Shown here piece by piece: positions 53,293-62,625 of a stretch of 64,000 bases of DNA (positions are counted from its first letter, which is position 1; the number at the start of each line of letters is the position of its first letter). The notes under the pieces were generated by a model. It saw only the letters and a list, made by a program, of their open reading frames with translations. It ran no database searches and was not told where the DNA came from. Position numbers and translations under genes: made by a program. The DNA is from Fidelibacterota bacterium UBA7301. Its GTDB lineage: Bacteria; Fidelibacterota; Marinisomatia; Marinisomatales; TCS55. The DNA is taken from positions 1 through 64,000 of the forward strand of contig DKQT01000036.1 of NCBI GenBank assembly GCA_002471845.1. Reading direction: 5' to 3'.

Positions 53293-53472
53293 ATGGCATT
53301 ACCTAAAAGAAGACAATCAAAAGCACGCAGCAGGAAACGCCGAACCCATTATAAGACGGCGGCCGTAACTACCGCTAACTGTCCCCAATGCAGCCAACCG
53401 AAAATGCCCCATCGGGCATGCCCAAATTGCGGCTATTATCGTGGACGTCCGGTCCTCTCTACCTCTGAGTAA
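53293..53472 (+). CDS. rpmF: 50S ribosomal protein L32
   Basis: 59 residues, starting MALPKRRQSKARSRKRRTHY, followed by a Cys4 zinc finger made of CPQC and CPNC. The length and the zinc-binding form are typical of L32. TTGGAG precedes the ATG at the right distance. It sits between yceD and plsX, its near-universal place upstream of the fatty-acid genes. Confidence 0.96.
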   Translation: MALPKRRQSKARSRKRRTHYKTAAVTTANCPQCSQPKMPHRACPNCGYYRGRPVLSTSE

Positions 53473-53487
53473 TTCCACCCGATTAAA

Positions 53488-53772
53488 ATGAAAATTGCTT
53501 TGGATGCCATGGGGGGAGACTTGGCCCCTCAGGCTACTGTCCAGGGCGCTTTGGTTGAACCCACTTTAGAAGAGGTTCGTTCCCAATATGACTACGAAGA
53601 ACATGGCGGCTCTCCCCTCTTAGGAGTGAATGGTATATCCATTATCAGCCACGGCAATTCTACGCCCAAGGCTATCATGAATTCTATTTTTGTGGCGCAG
53701 GAGTCGGTCAAACAGAATTTAATCCGGGATATTTCCAAAGGAATTAATGATCATTTAGGAGCCCTCAGTTGA
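53488..53772 (+). pseudogene. plsX: plsX with large in-frame internal deletion
   Basis: An open frame of 94 codons that joins the two ends of PlsX. The start MKIALDAMGGDLAPQATVQG is the PlsX N-terminus. From about residue 25 it continues as the PlsX C-terminus (YDYEEHGGSPLLGVNGISI, then SHGNSTPKAIMNSIFVA). Normal PlsX (phosphate acyltransferase, making acyl-phosphate for PlsY) has about 330-340 residues, so roughly 235-245 central residues, including most of the active-site fold, are missing. The frame is kept and the stop still overlaps the fabH TTG start (TTGA). It is either a real deletion or an assembly collapse; as it stands it cannot encode a working enzyme. Confidence 0.85.
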
Positions 53773-54755
53773 AAGCTAAAATTACAGCAACTGCGCGCTA
53801 TTTACCTGAACGGGTTCTCACCAATTTTGACCTGGAAAAAATGGTTGAAACCACGGATGAATGGATTCGTACCCGAACAGGTATCGAGACCAGACATTTA
53901 GTTGGCGAGGGTGAAGCTACGTCGGATATGGGCGCAAATATCGGAATTCAGTTATTAGAAAAGTCAGGGAAATTACCGGAAGAAATTGACTTAATCCTGG
54001 TGGCAACCAGTACCCCTGATTTTCCTGTCGTTTCAACCGCCGCATTGGTCCAAGATAAAATCGGCGCCAAAAATGCCTGGGGATTTGATATTGTGGCAGC
54101 CTGTACAGGATTTGTTTATGCCATGGAAACAGGCGCTAAAATGGTTGAATCCGGACGATATAAAAATGTAATTGTCATCGGTGCGGATACCATGAGTTCA
54201 ATCATTAATTATACTGATCGCAATACCTGTGTAATATTTGGTGATGGGGGCGGCGGTGTTCTATTAGAGCCGTCTGAGGACGATATTGGTGTAATTGATT
54301 CAATTCTCTGCACGGATGGTAGCGGAAGCGAATATTTAACCGTTCCTGCTGGTGGAAGCCTGCATCCTGCTTCAAAGGATACAGTTGAAAAAAAAATGCA
54401 TTATATTTATCAAGATGGAAAAACAGTTTACAAATTCGCTGTAAAAAATATGTCCGAGGTAAGTAAACAAATATTAGATAAAAATGGCTTTTCCGGTGAT
54501 GACATTAAATTATTCATCCCCCACCAAGCGAATCGGCGTATCATTGATGCTGCAGCCAAACGGTGCGGACTCAGTGATGATAAAGTTTTGGTTAATATCA
54601 ATAAATACGGGAATACCACGGCAGGGACAATCCCCATCGCCTTGGATGAGGCTGTTGAAACAAACCGCTTAGACCATGGTGATTTATTGTTATTAGCTGC
54701 ATTCGGAGGCGGATTTACCTGGGGCAGCATGTTGATTCGCTGGGGGAATGTCTAA
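53769..54755 (+). CDS. fabH: 3-oxoacyl-ACP synthase III
   Basis: 328 residues. It starts fatty-acid synthesis by condensing acetyl-CoA with malonyl-ACP. The catalytic triad is in the expected places: C112 (VAACTGF), H252 (IPHQANRRI) and N282 (YGNTTAGT). The TTG start overlaps the plsX stop (TTGA). It is immediately followed by fabD (stop/start overlap TAATG). Confidence 0.96.
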   Translation: MKAKITATARYLPERVLTNFDLEKMVETTDEWIRTRTGIETRHLVGEGEATSDMGANIGIQLLEKSGKLPEEIDLILVATSTPDFPVVSTAALVQDKIGAKNAWGFDIVAACTGFVYAMETGAKMVESGRYKNVIVIGADTMSSIINYTDRNTCVIFGDGGGGVLLEPSEDDIGVIDSILCTDGSGSEYLTVPAGGSLHPASKDTVEKKMHYIYQDGKTVYKFAVKNMSEVSKQILDKNGFSGDDIKLFIPHQANRRIIDAAAKRCGLSDDKVLVNINKYGNTTAGTIPIALDEAVETNRLDHGDLLLLAAFGGGFTWGSMLIRWGNV

Positions 54756-55675
54756 TGGCTTTAGCATTTTTATGCCCGGGGCAGGCATCCCAAAAAGTGG
54801 GCATGGGTCTTGATTTATACCGCAATACTCAATTAGGGAAAAAATATTTCAATCGTGCGAATGACATTATGGGGATCGATATCCAGGATATTATTTTCAA
54901 TGGACCTGAAGATACGCTTAAACAAACCCAATACACTCAACCGGCCATTTATATTGTCAGTGTAATCATTGGTGAATTGTTGAAACAAAAAGGTGTAAAA
55001 CCAACATGCGCGGCAGGCCACAGTTTGGGGGAATATTCTGCCTTGGCCCTGGCAAATGCTTTTGATTTTGAATCCGGGTTGGAACTGGTAAAGGTTCGTG
55101 CTGAGGGGATGCAACATGCCGGCAATCAAAACCCCGGCACTATGGCTGCTGTTATTGGATTGGATGATGAAAAAGTGAATGCACTTTGCGGTCAATTTTC
55201 AGAGGGTATAGTTGTTGCAGCCAATTTCAATGCTAAGGGACAGGTCGTTATTTCCGGTGAAATTGAAGCGGTACATGCCGTAATGTCCCAAATGAAAGAG
55301 GCCGGAGCAATAAAAGTGGTTGAACTCAATGTAAGCGGCGCCTTTCATTCTCCCCTGATGACCCCGGCAAAAGAAGTGCTTTCAGAAAAACTTCTATCCA
55401 TTGAAATTCAGGATAGTGAAATTCCTGTTTATGCTAATGTATCAGCATTACCAGTTTCTAACTCGGATGAAATTCGCCAAACACTTATTGATCAGTTGGA
55501 AAATCCGGTTCGCTGGCATGAATCCGTTTCCGGCTTGGTGAATGACGGCATAACAACCGCTGTTGAAGTCGGTCCCGGACGCGTCCTACAAGGACTGTCC
55601 CGAAGAATTGATCGTTCATTGAATATGAATGGTGTAGAATCACTTGAACAAATAGTAAATTTCAACCATGTTTAA
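54755..55675 (+). CDS. fabD: Malonyl-CoA:ACP transacylase
   Basis: 306 residues. The start MALAFLCPGQASQKVGMG and the nucleophile motif GHSLGEYSA (S90) define FabD. The His in the GAFHSPLM segment completes the dyad. It loads malonyl groups onto ACP. Its last codons overlap the fabG start by 8 nt. Confidence 0.96.
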   Translation: MALAFLCPGQASQKVGMGLDLYRNTQLGKKYFNRANDIMGIDIQDIIFNGPEDTLKQTQYTQPAIYIVSVIIGELLKQKGVKPTCAAGHSLGEYSALALANAFDFESGLELVKVRAEGMQHAGNQNPGTMAAVIGLDDEKVNALCGQFSEGIVVAANFNAKGQVVISGEIEAVHAVMSQMKEAGAIKVVELNVSGAFHSPLMTPAKEVLSEKLLSIEIQDSEIPVYANVSALPVSNSDEIRQTLIDQLENPVRWHESVSGLVNDGITTAVEVGPGRVLQGLSRRIDRSLNMNGVESLEQIVNFNHV

Positions 55676-56414
55676 TCTATCAGAAAAAGTTGCTGTAGTT
55701 ACTGGTGCTTCCCGTGGGATTGGCAAAGCAATGGCCGAAACCTATGCCCGGTCTGGTGCCCACGTAGTCTGTGTAAGCCGAAGTGAAGATGCTCTTCAAT
55801 CCGTTGCAGACGCTATTAATTCTGATCGCGGCTCTGCATCCGTTTATGTTTGCGATGTTTCGGATCTCGGTGCTTTTCAGGATTTAATTAAAAATACAGC
55901 TGATACCTATGGTTCGGTTGATATTTTAGTAAACAATGCCGGCGTAACAAGAGATACATTAATAATGCGAATGTCTGAGGATGACTGGAATACGGTCATC
56001 AATATCAATTTAAAAGGTGCATTTAACGGTATTAAAGCTGTTACTCGTGTGATGATGAAACAGCGGTCTGGGCGAATTATCAATATTTCGTCTGTATCAG
56101 GACTGATGGGTAATCCGGGACAGGCAAATTATTCTGCATCCAAAGCGGGTGTAATCGGATTATCCAAGGCAACTGCCAAAGAATTAGCATCCCGTGGAAT
56201 AACAGTGAATTGTATTGCACCGGGATATATCGCAACAGACATGACTAATAAAATGACAGATCAGGCAAAAGATTCAATAATTTCACAAATTCCATTAGGA
56301 CGGATGGGAAGTCCTGAGGATATTGCCGCCGCGGCTCTATTTCTGGCTTCAAATGAAGCTGGATACATTACCGGTCAAACCTTTACGGTTGACGGCGGTA
56401 TGGTCATGATTTAA
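55668..56414 (+). CDS. fabG: 3-oxoacyl-ACP reductase
   Basis: A 248-residue short-chain dehydrogenase. The NADPH site is VVTGASRGIGKAMAE, NNAGVTRDTL is present, and the catalytic Ser-Tyr-Lys set lies in ISSVSG and YSASKAG. The end PEDIAAAALFLASNEAGYITGQ is typical of FabG. It reduces 3-oxoacyl-ACP in each elongation cycle. acpP follows after 14 nt, with AAGGAG before its ATG. Confidence 0.95.
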   Translation: MFNLSEKVAVVTGASRGIGKAMAETYARSGAHVVCVSRSEDALQSVADAINSDRGSASVYVCDVSDLGAFQDLIKNTADTYGSVDILVNNAGVTRDTLIMRMSEDDWNTVININLKGAFNGIKAVTRVMMKQRSGRIINISSVSGLMGNPGQANYSASKAGVIGLSKATAKELASRGITVNCIAPGYIATDMTNKMTDQAKDSIISQIPLGRMGSPEDIAAAALFLASNEAGYITGQTFTVDGGMVMI

Positions 56415-56428
56415 CTAAGGAGACTAAT

Positions 56429-56659
56429 ATGTCTACATTCGATAAAGTAAAGGAAGTCGTTATCGACAAACTGGGTGTTGAAGAAGATCAAATCGTATCC
56501 GGTGCATCTTTCGTAGATGATCTCGGTGCGGATTCTTTAGACACCGTGGAACTGATTATGCAGCTCGAAGAGGAATTCGGTATTGAAATTCCTGATGAAG
56601 AAGCAGAAACAATCACTACGGTTCAAGCTGCTGTTGATTACATAGAAGCCAACCAATAA
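56429..56659 (+). CDS. acpP: Acyl carrier protein
   Basis: 76 residues, acidic, with the phosphopantetheine attachment serine S36 in LGADSLDTVELIMQLEEEF. The length and fold pattern are those of a fatty-acid-synthesis ACP. AAGGAGACTAATATG gives a strong ribosome-binding site. It sits between fabG and fabF in the classical order. Confidence 0.98.
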   Translation: MSTFDKVKEVVIDKLGVEEDQIVSGASFVDDLGADSLDTVELIMQLEEEFGIEIPDEEAETITTVQAAVDYIEANQ

Positions 56660-56665
56660 AACCAA

Positions 56666-57910
56666 ATGAATAAACGTCGTGTAGTTGTCACCGGATTGGG
56701 TGTACTGGCGCCAAATGGAAATTCAGTTTCCGAATATTTGAATGCTTTAGTCGCTGGGAAAAGCGGCATTGGACCCATAACGTATTTCGATACGGAAAAC
56801 CTGAGTGTAAAGATCGCCGGTGAACTTTCAGATTTCAATCCGGAAGATCACTTCGACCGGAAAGAGGTTCGCAAACTGGATCCTTTCACCACTTATGCCC
56901 TGATCACAGCGCGGGAAGCCATTTCTCAATCCAGATTGGGCCAAAACGGCGTTGACATGGAACGGGTTGGCGTTATACTTGGAACGGGCGTTGGGGGAAT
57001 TCAAACTCTCGAAGATCAGCATGGCGTTTTTTCGTCACGGGGTCAACGACGTGTTTCCCCTTACTTCGTTCCCAAAATGATTGCCAACATTGTGGCCGGA
57101 CAGGTTGCCATCGAGCATGGATTTCGGGGGCCGAACCATATTGTCATTTCAGCCTGTGCTTCAGGCACGGATGGAATTGGTACGGCGGCGAGAACCATCC
57201 AATATGGCGATGCGGATGTGGTAGTTACAGGTGGAACAGAAGCCAGTATTACAGGCCTTTGCATTGCCGGTTTTGCCAACATTAAGGCTCTTTCCACCCG
57301 CAATGATGACCCCACTGCAGCCAGTCGTCCTTTTGATTTAGACCGTGACGGTTTTGTTTTAGGAGAAGGCTCAGCTTGTATTATTCTGGAAGAAGCGGAA
57401 CATGCCAAATCCCGTGGAGCTACCATACTGGCTGAATTGGCCGGCTACGGTGCCACGGATGATGCTTACCATATCACCCAGCCTGCCGAAGGCGGCGAGG
57501 GGGCCATCCGTGCCATGCAGAATGCATTAAAAGATGCCCATCTGAACATTGAAGATGTGGATTATATAAACGCCCACGGCACTTCCACACCTTTCAATGA
57601 TAAAACTGAATCAGCTGCTATCCAGTCATTGTTTGGCAAACATGCACAAAAATTAAAAGTGAGTTCAACCAAATCCATGACGGGGCACTCTCTGGGCGCC
57701 AGCGGAGCCCTAGAGGCAGCGGCCTGTGTACTAGCTATTCAGCATAATATGCTTCCACCTACCATTAATTACACTACTCCTGACCCGGAGTGCACCTTGG
57801 ATTATGTGCCAAACATTGCCCAAAAAACTGATGTCAATGTAACCATGTCTAATTCATTTGGATTTGGCGGCCATAACGGTGTCCTTGTTATTAAACGGTG
57901 GAACGAATAA
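56666..57910 (+). CDS. fabF: 3-oxoacyl-ACP synthase II
   Basis: 414 residues. This condensing enzyme of chain elongation has C164 in ISACASGTDGIG and two histidines in INAHGTSTPFND and KSMTGHSLGASG. The N-terminal RRVVVTGLGVLAPNG and the C-terminal NSFGFGGHNGVLV are typical. It starts 6 nt after acpP. Confidence 0.97.
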   Translation: MNKRRVVVTGLGVLAPNGNSVSEYLNALVAGKSGIGPITYFDTENLSVKIAGELSDFNPEDHFDRKEVRKLDPFTTYALITAREAISQSRLGQNGVDMERVGVILGTGVGGIQTLEDQHGVFSSRGQRRVSPYFVPKMIANIVAGQVAIEHGFRGPNHIVISACASGTDGIGTAARTIQYGDADVVVTGGTEASITGLCIAGFANIKALSTRNDDPTAASRPFDLDRDGFVLGEGSACIILEEAEHAKSRGATILAELAGYGATDDAYHITQPAEGGEGAIRAMQNALKDAHLNIEDVDYINAHGTSTPFNDKTESAAIQSLFGKHAQKLKVSSTKSMTGHSLGASGALEAAACVLAIQHNMLPPTINYTTPDPECTLDYVPNIAQKTDVNVTMSNSFGFGGHNGVLVIKRWNE

Positions 57911-57913
57911 CGC

Positions 57914-58618
57914 GTGCCTTTATTTGATTTTTTATTCAAATCATTAAAATCCCACCCTCTTTCTGAATTAGAAAAAACCTGTCAATACAGGTTTCGAAAA
58001 CACGACTATCTTGAACAGGCGTTCACCCACCGGTCCATATCCAGCCAGCCTCGGGAAAATTATGAACGGTTGGAATTTCTAGGTGATGCTGTAATTGATA
58101 TTGTCGTGAGCCGCGAACTTATGCGGGAATTCCCCGCAGGGGATGAGGGCATCCTGACCCAAAAACGGTCGGCCCTGGTGCAAAAGTCATTTCTCGCTTC
58201 CATGGGACAATTACTCAAACTATTGGACTTTATTCAAATTGAAGCAACCGTGGATTTAGAGCAGGAGAAAATCGCTGTCAAGCAATCGGCGAATTTATTT
58301 GAAGCATTGGTAGGTGCTATTTTTCTGGATGGCGGAATTGAACCAGCAAAAAAACTGATTTTAAACTCCATATGGACCCACCGTCATGAAGCCTGGAAAT
58401 CAGTAAATCATAAAGGACAACTCATTGAATTATGCCATATGAAACAATTAGCCAATCCAAAATTTCTGGTATCCAGTGTATCAGGTCCCGATCATCAAAA
58501 ATTATTTGAAGTGCATGTTAAGATTGGAGACGATGTTTATCCCAGCGGAATCGGTACAAATAAAAAGGCTGCCGAACAGCATGCAGCGGAACACGCCATG
58601 GAGGCGCTTCAAAATTAA
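57914..58618 (+). CDS. rnc: Ribonuclease III
   Basis: 234 residues. The endonuclease domain carries the signature YERLEFLGDAVIDIVVS, and NLFEALVGAIFLDGG supplies the other acidic residues. The C-terminal double-stranded-RNA-binding domain is intact (FEVHVKIGDDVYPSGIGTNKKAAEQHAA). It processes rRNA precursors. Translation starts at GTG 57914, 3 nt after fabF. The 3' end overlaps the convergent nuclease gene by 4 nt. Confidence 0.94.
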   Translation: MPLFDFLFKSLKSHPLSELEKTCQYRFRKHDYLEQAFTHRSISSQPRENYERLEFLGDAVIDIVVSRELMREFPAGDEGILTQKRSALVQKSFLASMGQLLKLLDFIQIEATVDLEQEKIAVKQSANLFEALVGAIFLDGGIEPAKKLILNSIWTHRHEAWKSVNHKGQLIELCHMKQLANPKFLVSSVSGPDHQKLFEVHVKIGDDVYPSGIGTNKKAAEQHAAEHAMEALQN

Positions 58619-59157
58619 TTTTCTATTTTATTAATTTTATCGCGGATCCGGGCGGCCATTTCATATTCTTCCTTGTCAATTGCTTTTTGTAGCTGCCGTT
58701 CCAATAAATCAATCTTCGGTTCATGCTGAAGATCTTCTTCAATACTTTCTAGATCCTCTTCCCACACAATGGCCTCATCCATTACCTCTTCGGCAACTAG
58801 GATTGGGGTATGCATTCGGAGGGCGACGGCCAGGGCATCACTGGGCCGGGAATCAATTTCACGATGGCCTAATTTTTCCGCTTGGACATCTAGAATAGAA
58901 TAAAATACGCCTTCTTCCAATTTGGTGATTTTTACAGCGGATAAAACACCGTCAATACCCTTTACCAGGTTCACAATGAGATCATGGGTTAATGGGCGGG
59001 GTGTTTCCATATATTCCATGGCCATGGCAATCGCCTGGGCTTCATAGGCACCCACGAGAACCGGCAGTCTCCGATCCCCTTCCAGTTCCTTTAAAATAAC
59101 GGCATAACTGCGGTTCGGGTGATAATAGGATATTTTTTGTACTTTTACTGGAATCAT
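58615..59157 (-). CDS. Bifunctional nuclease (BFN/DUF151) with UVR motif
   Basis: 180 residues. The N-terminal BFN domain is about 1-130, with LPVLVGAYEAQAIAMAME and IDSRPSDALAVALRMHTPI. A short UVR (UvrB/UvrC-interaction) motif, LQKAIDKEEYEMAARIRDKI, follows at about 152-172. This two-part form is widespread in bacteria, including Bacteroidota. The family is named after a plant protein with DNase and RNase activity; its bacterial role is unclear. It converges on rnc with a 4-nt overlap. Confidence 0.88.
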   Translation of the reverse strand: MIPVKVQKISYYHPNRSYAVILKELEGDRRLPVLVGAYEAQAIAMAMEYMETPRPLTHDLIVNLVKGIDGVLSAVKITKLEEGVFYSILDVQAEKLGHREIDSRPSDALAVALRMHTPILVAEEVMDEAIVWEEDLESIEEDLQHEPKIDLLERQLQKAIDKEEYEMAARIRDKINKIEN

Positions 59158-59198
59158 GGTGTATCCTTAATTGAAATTATATCACCCTCAGTTAGGGT

Positions 59199-60245
59199 TC
59201 AACTTTTTTCCGATAAAATTCCTTTAAGGCGATCAATCTTTTTAACCGGTGTTGGATCAGTCTGATGTAAAATGGCACACCAATAACTTACCCAATCACC
59301 ATATTGAATCAAATGTAAATACCGCTCAACGAGGGTATTGCCTTCTACAGAAACATCTTCATGTTTACTTGCAAAATCGCCAATAAGCTCTCTTGTCGAT
59401 TCCTGCCGAATATTTGTCCTGGGATGGTCCTTTTCATCTTTCAGCCAGATAACAGAAATTTGATGGATCAGATCACTATTATTTTCCCAACCCACAATTT
59501 CATTATGGTTCATTTCCGGTAATTCATTGTGGTATGCCAGCATTTTTGAATTTTCACTTAATTGTCCTTTCCAGCGCAGAGCCAGAATTGCCGTGCCTTC
59601 TGATTCTCCATAAATAACAGGAATACTTTTGTAGATATTCTGGGCCAAGGCATAGGTTGGATTGTCGTTGGATTCCGTAACATAACGTTGTCGGTATGAC
59701 TTGATTAAATTTACTGCATCCCCTAACTGATCAATCGTATCAGTACCGATAAGCCCGATTTCTTTCAGTAAATAAAGCATCGGCACAAATGAAAATGCAA
59801 TTGCTGCCCGGGGCTGCAGTCCGGCGGGAATCGCCACCACATCCAAATCAAGGCCACCCATTCGTTCAGTTAATGTTCCCCCGGTCGAGATGCCGACGAT
59901 CTGGGCACCCAAATCCCGGGCTTGGTCAAAAGCTGCCAGTGTTTCTTCCGTATTACCCGAATAGGATGAACATACCACCAGTGTATGATTATTCACCCAA
60001 TTGGGTATGGTGTAATTCCGGGAAACTGCCATTGGAACATTCAATTCATTTTTAGTTAAGAGCCGGACAATATCGCCGCCAATAGCCGATCCGCCCATCC
60101 CGGCTACAACCACATTCCGTATGTCTTCAAATTGATTTTTCAGTAAAATGGATTCCCCGATTTTTACAGCCTTTAATATATGATCCGGGAAATCGTAAAT
60201 GGATTGGTACATATTACTCGAGTCGATTATTTGATGAAAAGTCAT
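59199..60245 (-). CDS. Bifunctional phosphoglucose/phosphomannose isomerase
   Basis: A 348-residue protein with two SIS domains. The first carries VAGMGGSAIGGDIVRLL and the sugar-phosphate loop SSYSGNTEETLAAFDQA. The C-terminal part has LAYHNELPEMNHNEIVGW, typical of the PGI/PMI family (as in archaea and some bacteria), which interconverts glucose-6-P or mannose-6-P with fructose-6-P. It starts 1 nt past the polyprenyl synthase stop. The PMM/PGM gene lies just upstream, giving a sugar-phosphate module. Confidence 0.92.
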   Translation of the reverse strand: MTFHQIIDSSNMYQSIYDFPDHILKAVKIGESILLKNQFEDIRNVVVAGMGGSAIGGDIVRLLTKNELNVPMAVSRNYTIPNWVNNHTLVVCSSYSGNTEETLAAFDQARDLGAQIVGISTGGTLTERMGGLDLDVVAIPAGLQPRAAIAFSFVPMLYLLKEIGLIGTDTIDQLGDAVNLIKSYRQRYVTESNDNPTYALAQNIYKSIPVIYGESEGTAILALRWKGQLSENSKMLAYHNELPEMNHNEIVGWENNSDLIHQISVIWLKDEKDHPRTNIRQESTRELIGDFASKHEDVSVEGNTLVERYLHLIQYGDWVSYWCAILHQTDPTPVKKIDRLKGILSEKS

Positions 60246-61195
60246 TAGTAAGTCCTGTTTAAAATCAGTGTTGTGAAATGGTTTAAGTGATTTCTTTTTT
60301 CTTTTGGAATCACCCCAAGCCCATCCTGGGCCTTCTCGATATAATGTTGAATAACTGTTTCACATTCGTCCTTAATGCCACTGGATTCAAAAAAAGATTG
60401 GAAAGCACTAATAGATGGATTGTCTTTTGTAAAATCAACCCATTTTTTTTCATCCTTCTCCCTGGCCAGAATCGTAAGAGCTGTTTGCTTTCCGGCACGG
60501 ATATCGCTCCCGAGACTTTTGCCCATGGAGGTTTCATCCCCGAAAATCTCCAGGTAATCGTCCTGGACCTGGAACGCTAAACCAAGATTCAGACCAAATT
60601 CAAAAAGATGATGGGCATTTTCTTTGGAAGCATTTCCAACGAGGGCCCCTAACTCTGCACACAGGCCCAACAGGGCGCCTGTTTTTTTGCCAATCATGAT
60701 TAAATAATGCCCCATGGAAACGGAGAAATCATTTTCAAATTCCTTATCCATTCCCTGTCCTTCACAGACAGCTAAAGTTACCTCGTTAAACCGCTGCTGA
60801 ACAAATGGTGACAATCCCGACAGCATTAACTGGGAAAGGACAAATAACCCATCCCCGGTGAGGATCGCTGTTGCATTATCCCATTGTTTATGAACGGCAG
60901 GCTGGCCATGACGCAGCTCATCTTCATCCATAATATCATCGTGGACTAAAGTAAAATTATGAAGCAATTCAACCGCCACACCGACTTTCATCAAGTCTTC
61001 CGGATCGGCCTCAAAAGCATTTCCTGAAAGGTGGGCCAAGACCGGCCGCAGGCGCTTGCCTTTACCCTTTAAAACATATTTAATTGAATCGTATAAGTAA
61101 TCCGGGGAATGGTCCAAGGGTAACTTTTGGAGCGCTTTTTCAATTTCGCCCCTCAAAAATTGAATATGTTTGGAAAATGAGTTAGTGTCCGCCAT
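60245..61195 (-). CDS. Polyprenyl diphosphate synthase
   Basis: A 316-residue trans-prenyltransferase. The first Asp-rich motif is LVHDDIMDED and the second is QVQDDYLEIFGD, where the usual DDxxD is DDYLE. GKGKRLRPVL near the N-terminus binds the allylic substrate. It elongates farnesyl or geranyl diphosphate with IPP; product length (C20 to C40) cannot be read by eye. The start overlaps the phosphomannomutase end by 14 nt. Confidence 0.9.
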   Translation of the reverse strand: MADTNSFSKHIQFLRGEIEKALQKLPLDHSPDYLYDSIKYVLKGKGKRLRPVLAHLSGNAFEADPEDLMKVGVAVELLHNFTLVHDDIMDEDELRHGQPAVHKQWDNATAILTGDGLFVLSQLMLSGLSPFVQQRFNEVTLAVCEGQGMDKEFENDFSVSMGHYLIMIGKKTGALLGLCAELGALVGNASKENAHHLFEFGLNLGLAFQVQDDYLEIFGDETSMGKSLGSDIRAGKQTALTILAREKDEKKWVDFTKDNPSISAFQSFFESSGIKDECETVIQHYIEKAQDGLGVIPKEKRNHLNHFTTLILNRTY

Positions 61196-62552
61196 CGAGC
61201 TTTAGTGTACCGATTTCCTGAAGTTTGTGCATGACGATGGATTGGATTTCTTCCATTCGTTCCGGTGTATTTGCTTCGAAGCGGCATACAATTACCGGTT
61301 GGGTATTGGATGACCTTACCAGTCCCCATCCATCCCCGAATTGGATGCGAACCCCATCCACGGTAGTGCAGTCATAGTTCTCGGTGAAATAGGCCACCGC
61401 TTCTCCGGCAATACGGAATTTTTCTTCATCGGATTCTGCCTCCAGCCGCATTTCCGGCGTGGAATAATATTTGGGTAATTCCCCTTTCAGTTCCGATAAT
61501 TTTTTATCGGTCCTGGACAAAGTCTGAAGAATTCTAGCAGCCACATAAATGGCATCATCATACCCAAAATAATCATCGGCAAAAAAGATATGGCCGCTCA
61601 TTTCACCGCCCAGTTTGCAATTTAGTTCAGACATCCTTTGTTTAATAAGTGAATGGCCTGTTTTCCACATAACCGGTTTTCCGCCATATTTGATAATCAT
61701 TTCTTCCAGGGCCTGTGAACATTTCACGTCATAGAGGATCTCATCCCCTTCTTCCAATACTTCCGGAAGGAAAATCGCAATGAGCTGGTCCGCCCAAACT
61801 ACTTCACCCGTTTCATCCACCACACCCACACGGTCTGCATCCCCGTCAAAGGCGAGGCCGATGTCATATTTGCCGGTCTTCATTAAATTCACCAAGTCGG
61901 CCAGGTTTTCTTCCACAGTGGGATCAGGATGATGATTGGGAAATGTACCATCTACGTCACAGTACAGTTCTGTCAATTCCACATTGAGGTTTTTAAAGAT
62001 CTCCGGTGCGCAGATGGCCCCGGCGGCATTTCCGCAATCCATAACCACTTTCATCGGTTTCATAACATCAATTTTAGAAGCTATCATCCGTTTATATTTT
62101 GTCAGGATATCATAGGGCGCTTCATCCCCTTCACCTGTTTCATAATCCTGGTTTTCGATGATTGAACGGATCTCCTGGATAGAGGCGCCGAAAACAGCTT
62201 TCTTATTGTGGGACATTTTAAAGCCGTTGAATTCGGGCGGATTGTGACTGCCGGTGATTTGAACCGCGCCAGCCACATCTAATAAAAACATAGAATAATA
62301 ATTGGCCGGCGTGGGAAGAATCCCAATATTGATCACATCCACACCGGTGGACAAGATACCTTTTTTAAAATGGTCAATCAAACCGGGGGTGGTAAGGCGG
62401 ACGTCACCGCTTAAGGCAATCTCCTGTCCGCCCCTGCGTTTAATAAATGTGCCGAATCCTTGGCCTAGGCTTTCCACAACTTCAGGCGGAAAATCATCCG
62501 AAACTTTGCCGCGGATGTCATATTCCCGGAAAATATATTTGTTGAGATTCAT
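61182..62552 (-). CDS. manB: Phosphomannomutase/phosphoglucomutase
   Basis: A 456-residue alpha-D-phosphohexomutase. The phosphoserine loop is ITGSHNPPEFNGFKM, the metal loop FDGDADRVGVVDE, the sugar-binding loop GGEMSGHIFFADDY, and the C-terminal phosphate-binding loop RSSNTQPVIVCRFEA. The N-terminus IFREYDIRGKV is typical of the AlgC/ManB type with dual specificity. It interconverts hexose 1- and 6-phosphates for lipopolysaccharide and glycan precursors. Confidence 0.94.
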   Translation of the reverse strand: MNLNKYIFREYDIRGKVSDDFPPEVVESLGQGFGTFIKRRGGQEIALSGDVRLTTPGLIDHFKKGILSTGVDVINIGILPTPANYYSMFLLDVAGAVQITGSHNPPEFNGFKMSHNKKAVFGASIQEIRSIIENQDYETGEGDEAPYDILTKYKRMIASKIDVMKPMKVVMDCGNAAGAICAPEIFKNLNVELTELYCDVDGTFPNHHPDPTVEENLADLVNLMKTGKYDIGLAFDGDADRVGVVDETGEVVWADQLIAIFLPEVLEEGDEILYDVKCSQALEEMIIKYGGKPVMWKTGHSLIKQRMSELNCKLGGEMSGHIFFADDYFGYDDAIYVAARILQTLSRTDKKLSELKGELPKYYSTPEMRLEAESDEEKFRIAGEAVAYFTENYDCTTVDGVRIQFGDGWGLVRSSNTQPVIVCRFEANTPERMEEIQSIVMHKLQEIGTLKLDGGH

Positions 62553-62625
62553 TAGTTCTTTTCTAAAGAAAATGTGAGCTTAAAAATTAAAGAAAATATA
62601 TCAGGTCTTAAACGACTGAATTTAA

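Noticed and set aside
53488..53772. plsX as a frameshifted or split gene
   Set aside because: Both halves are in one uninterrupted frame and no missing middle part is present on either side in any frame, so it is a deletion, not a frameshift.
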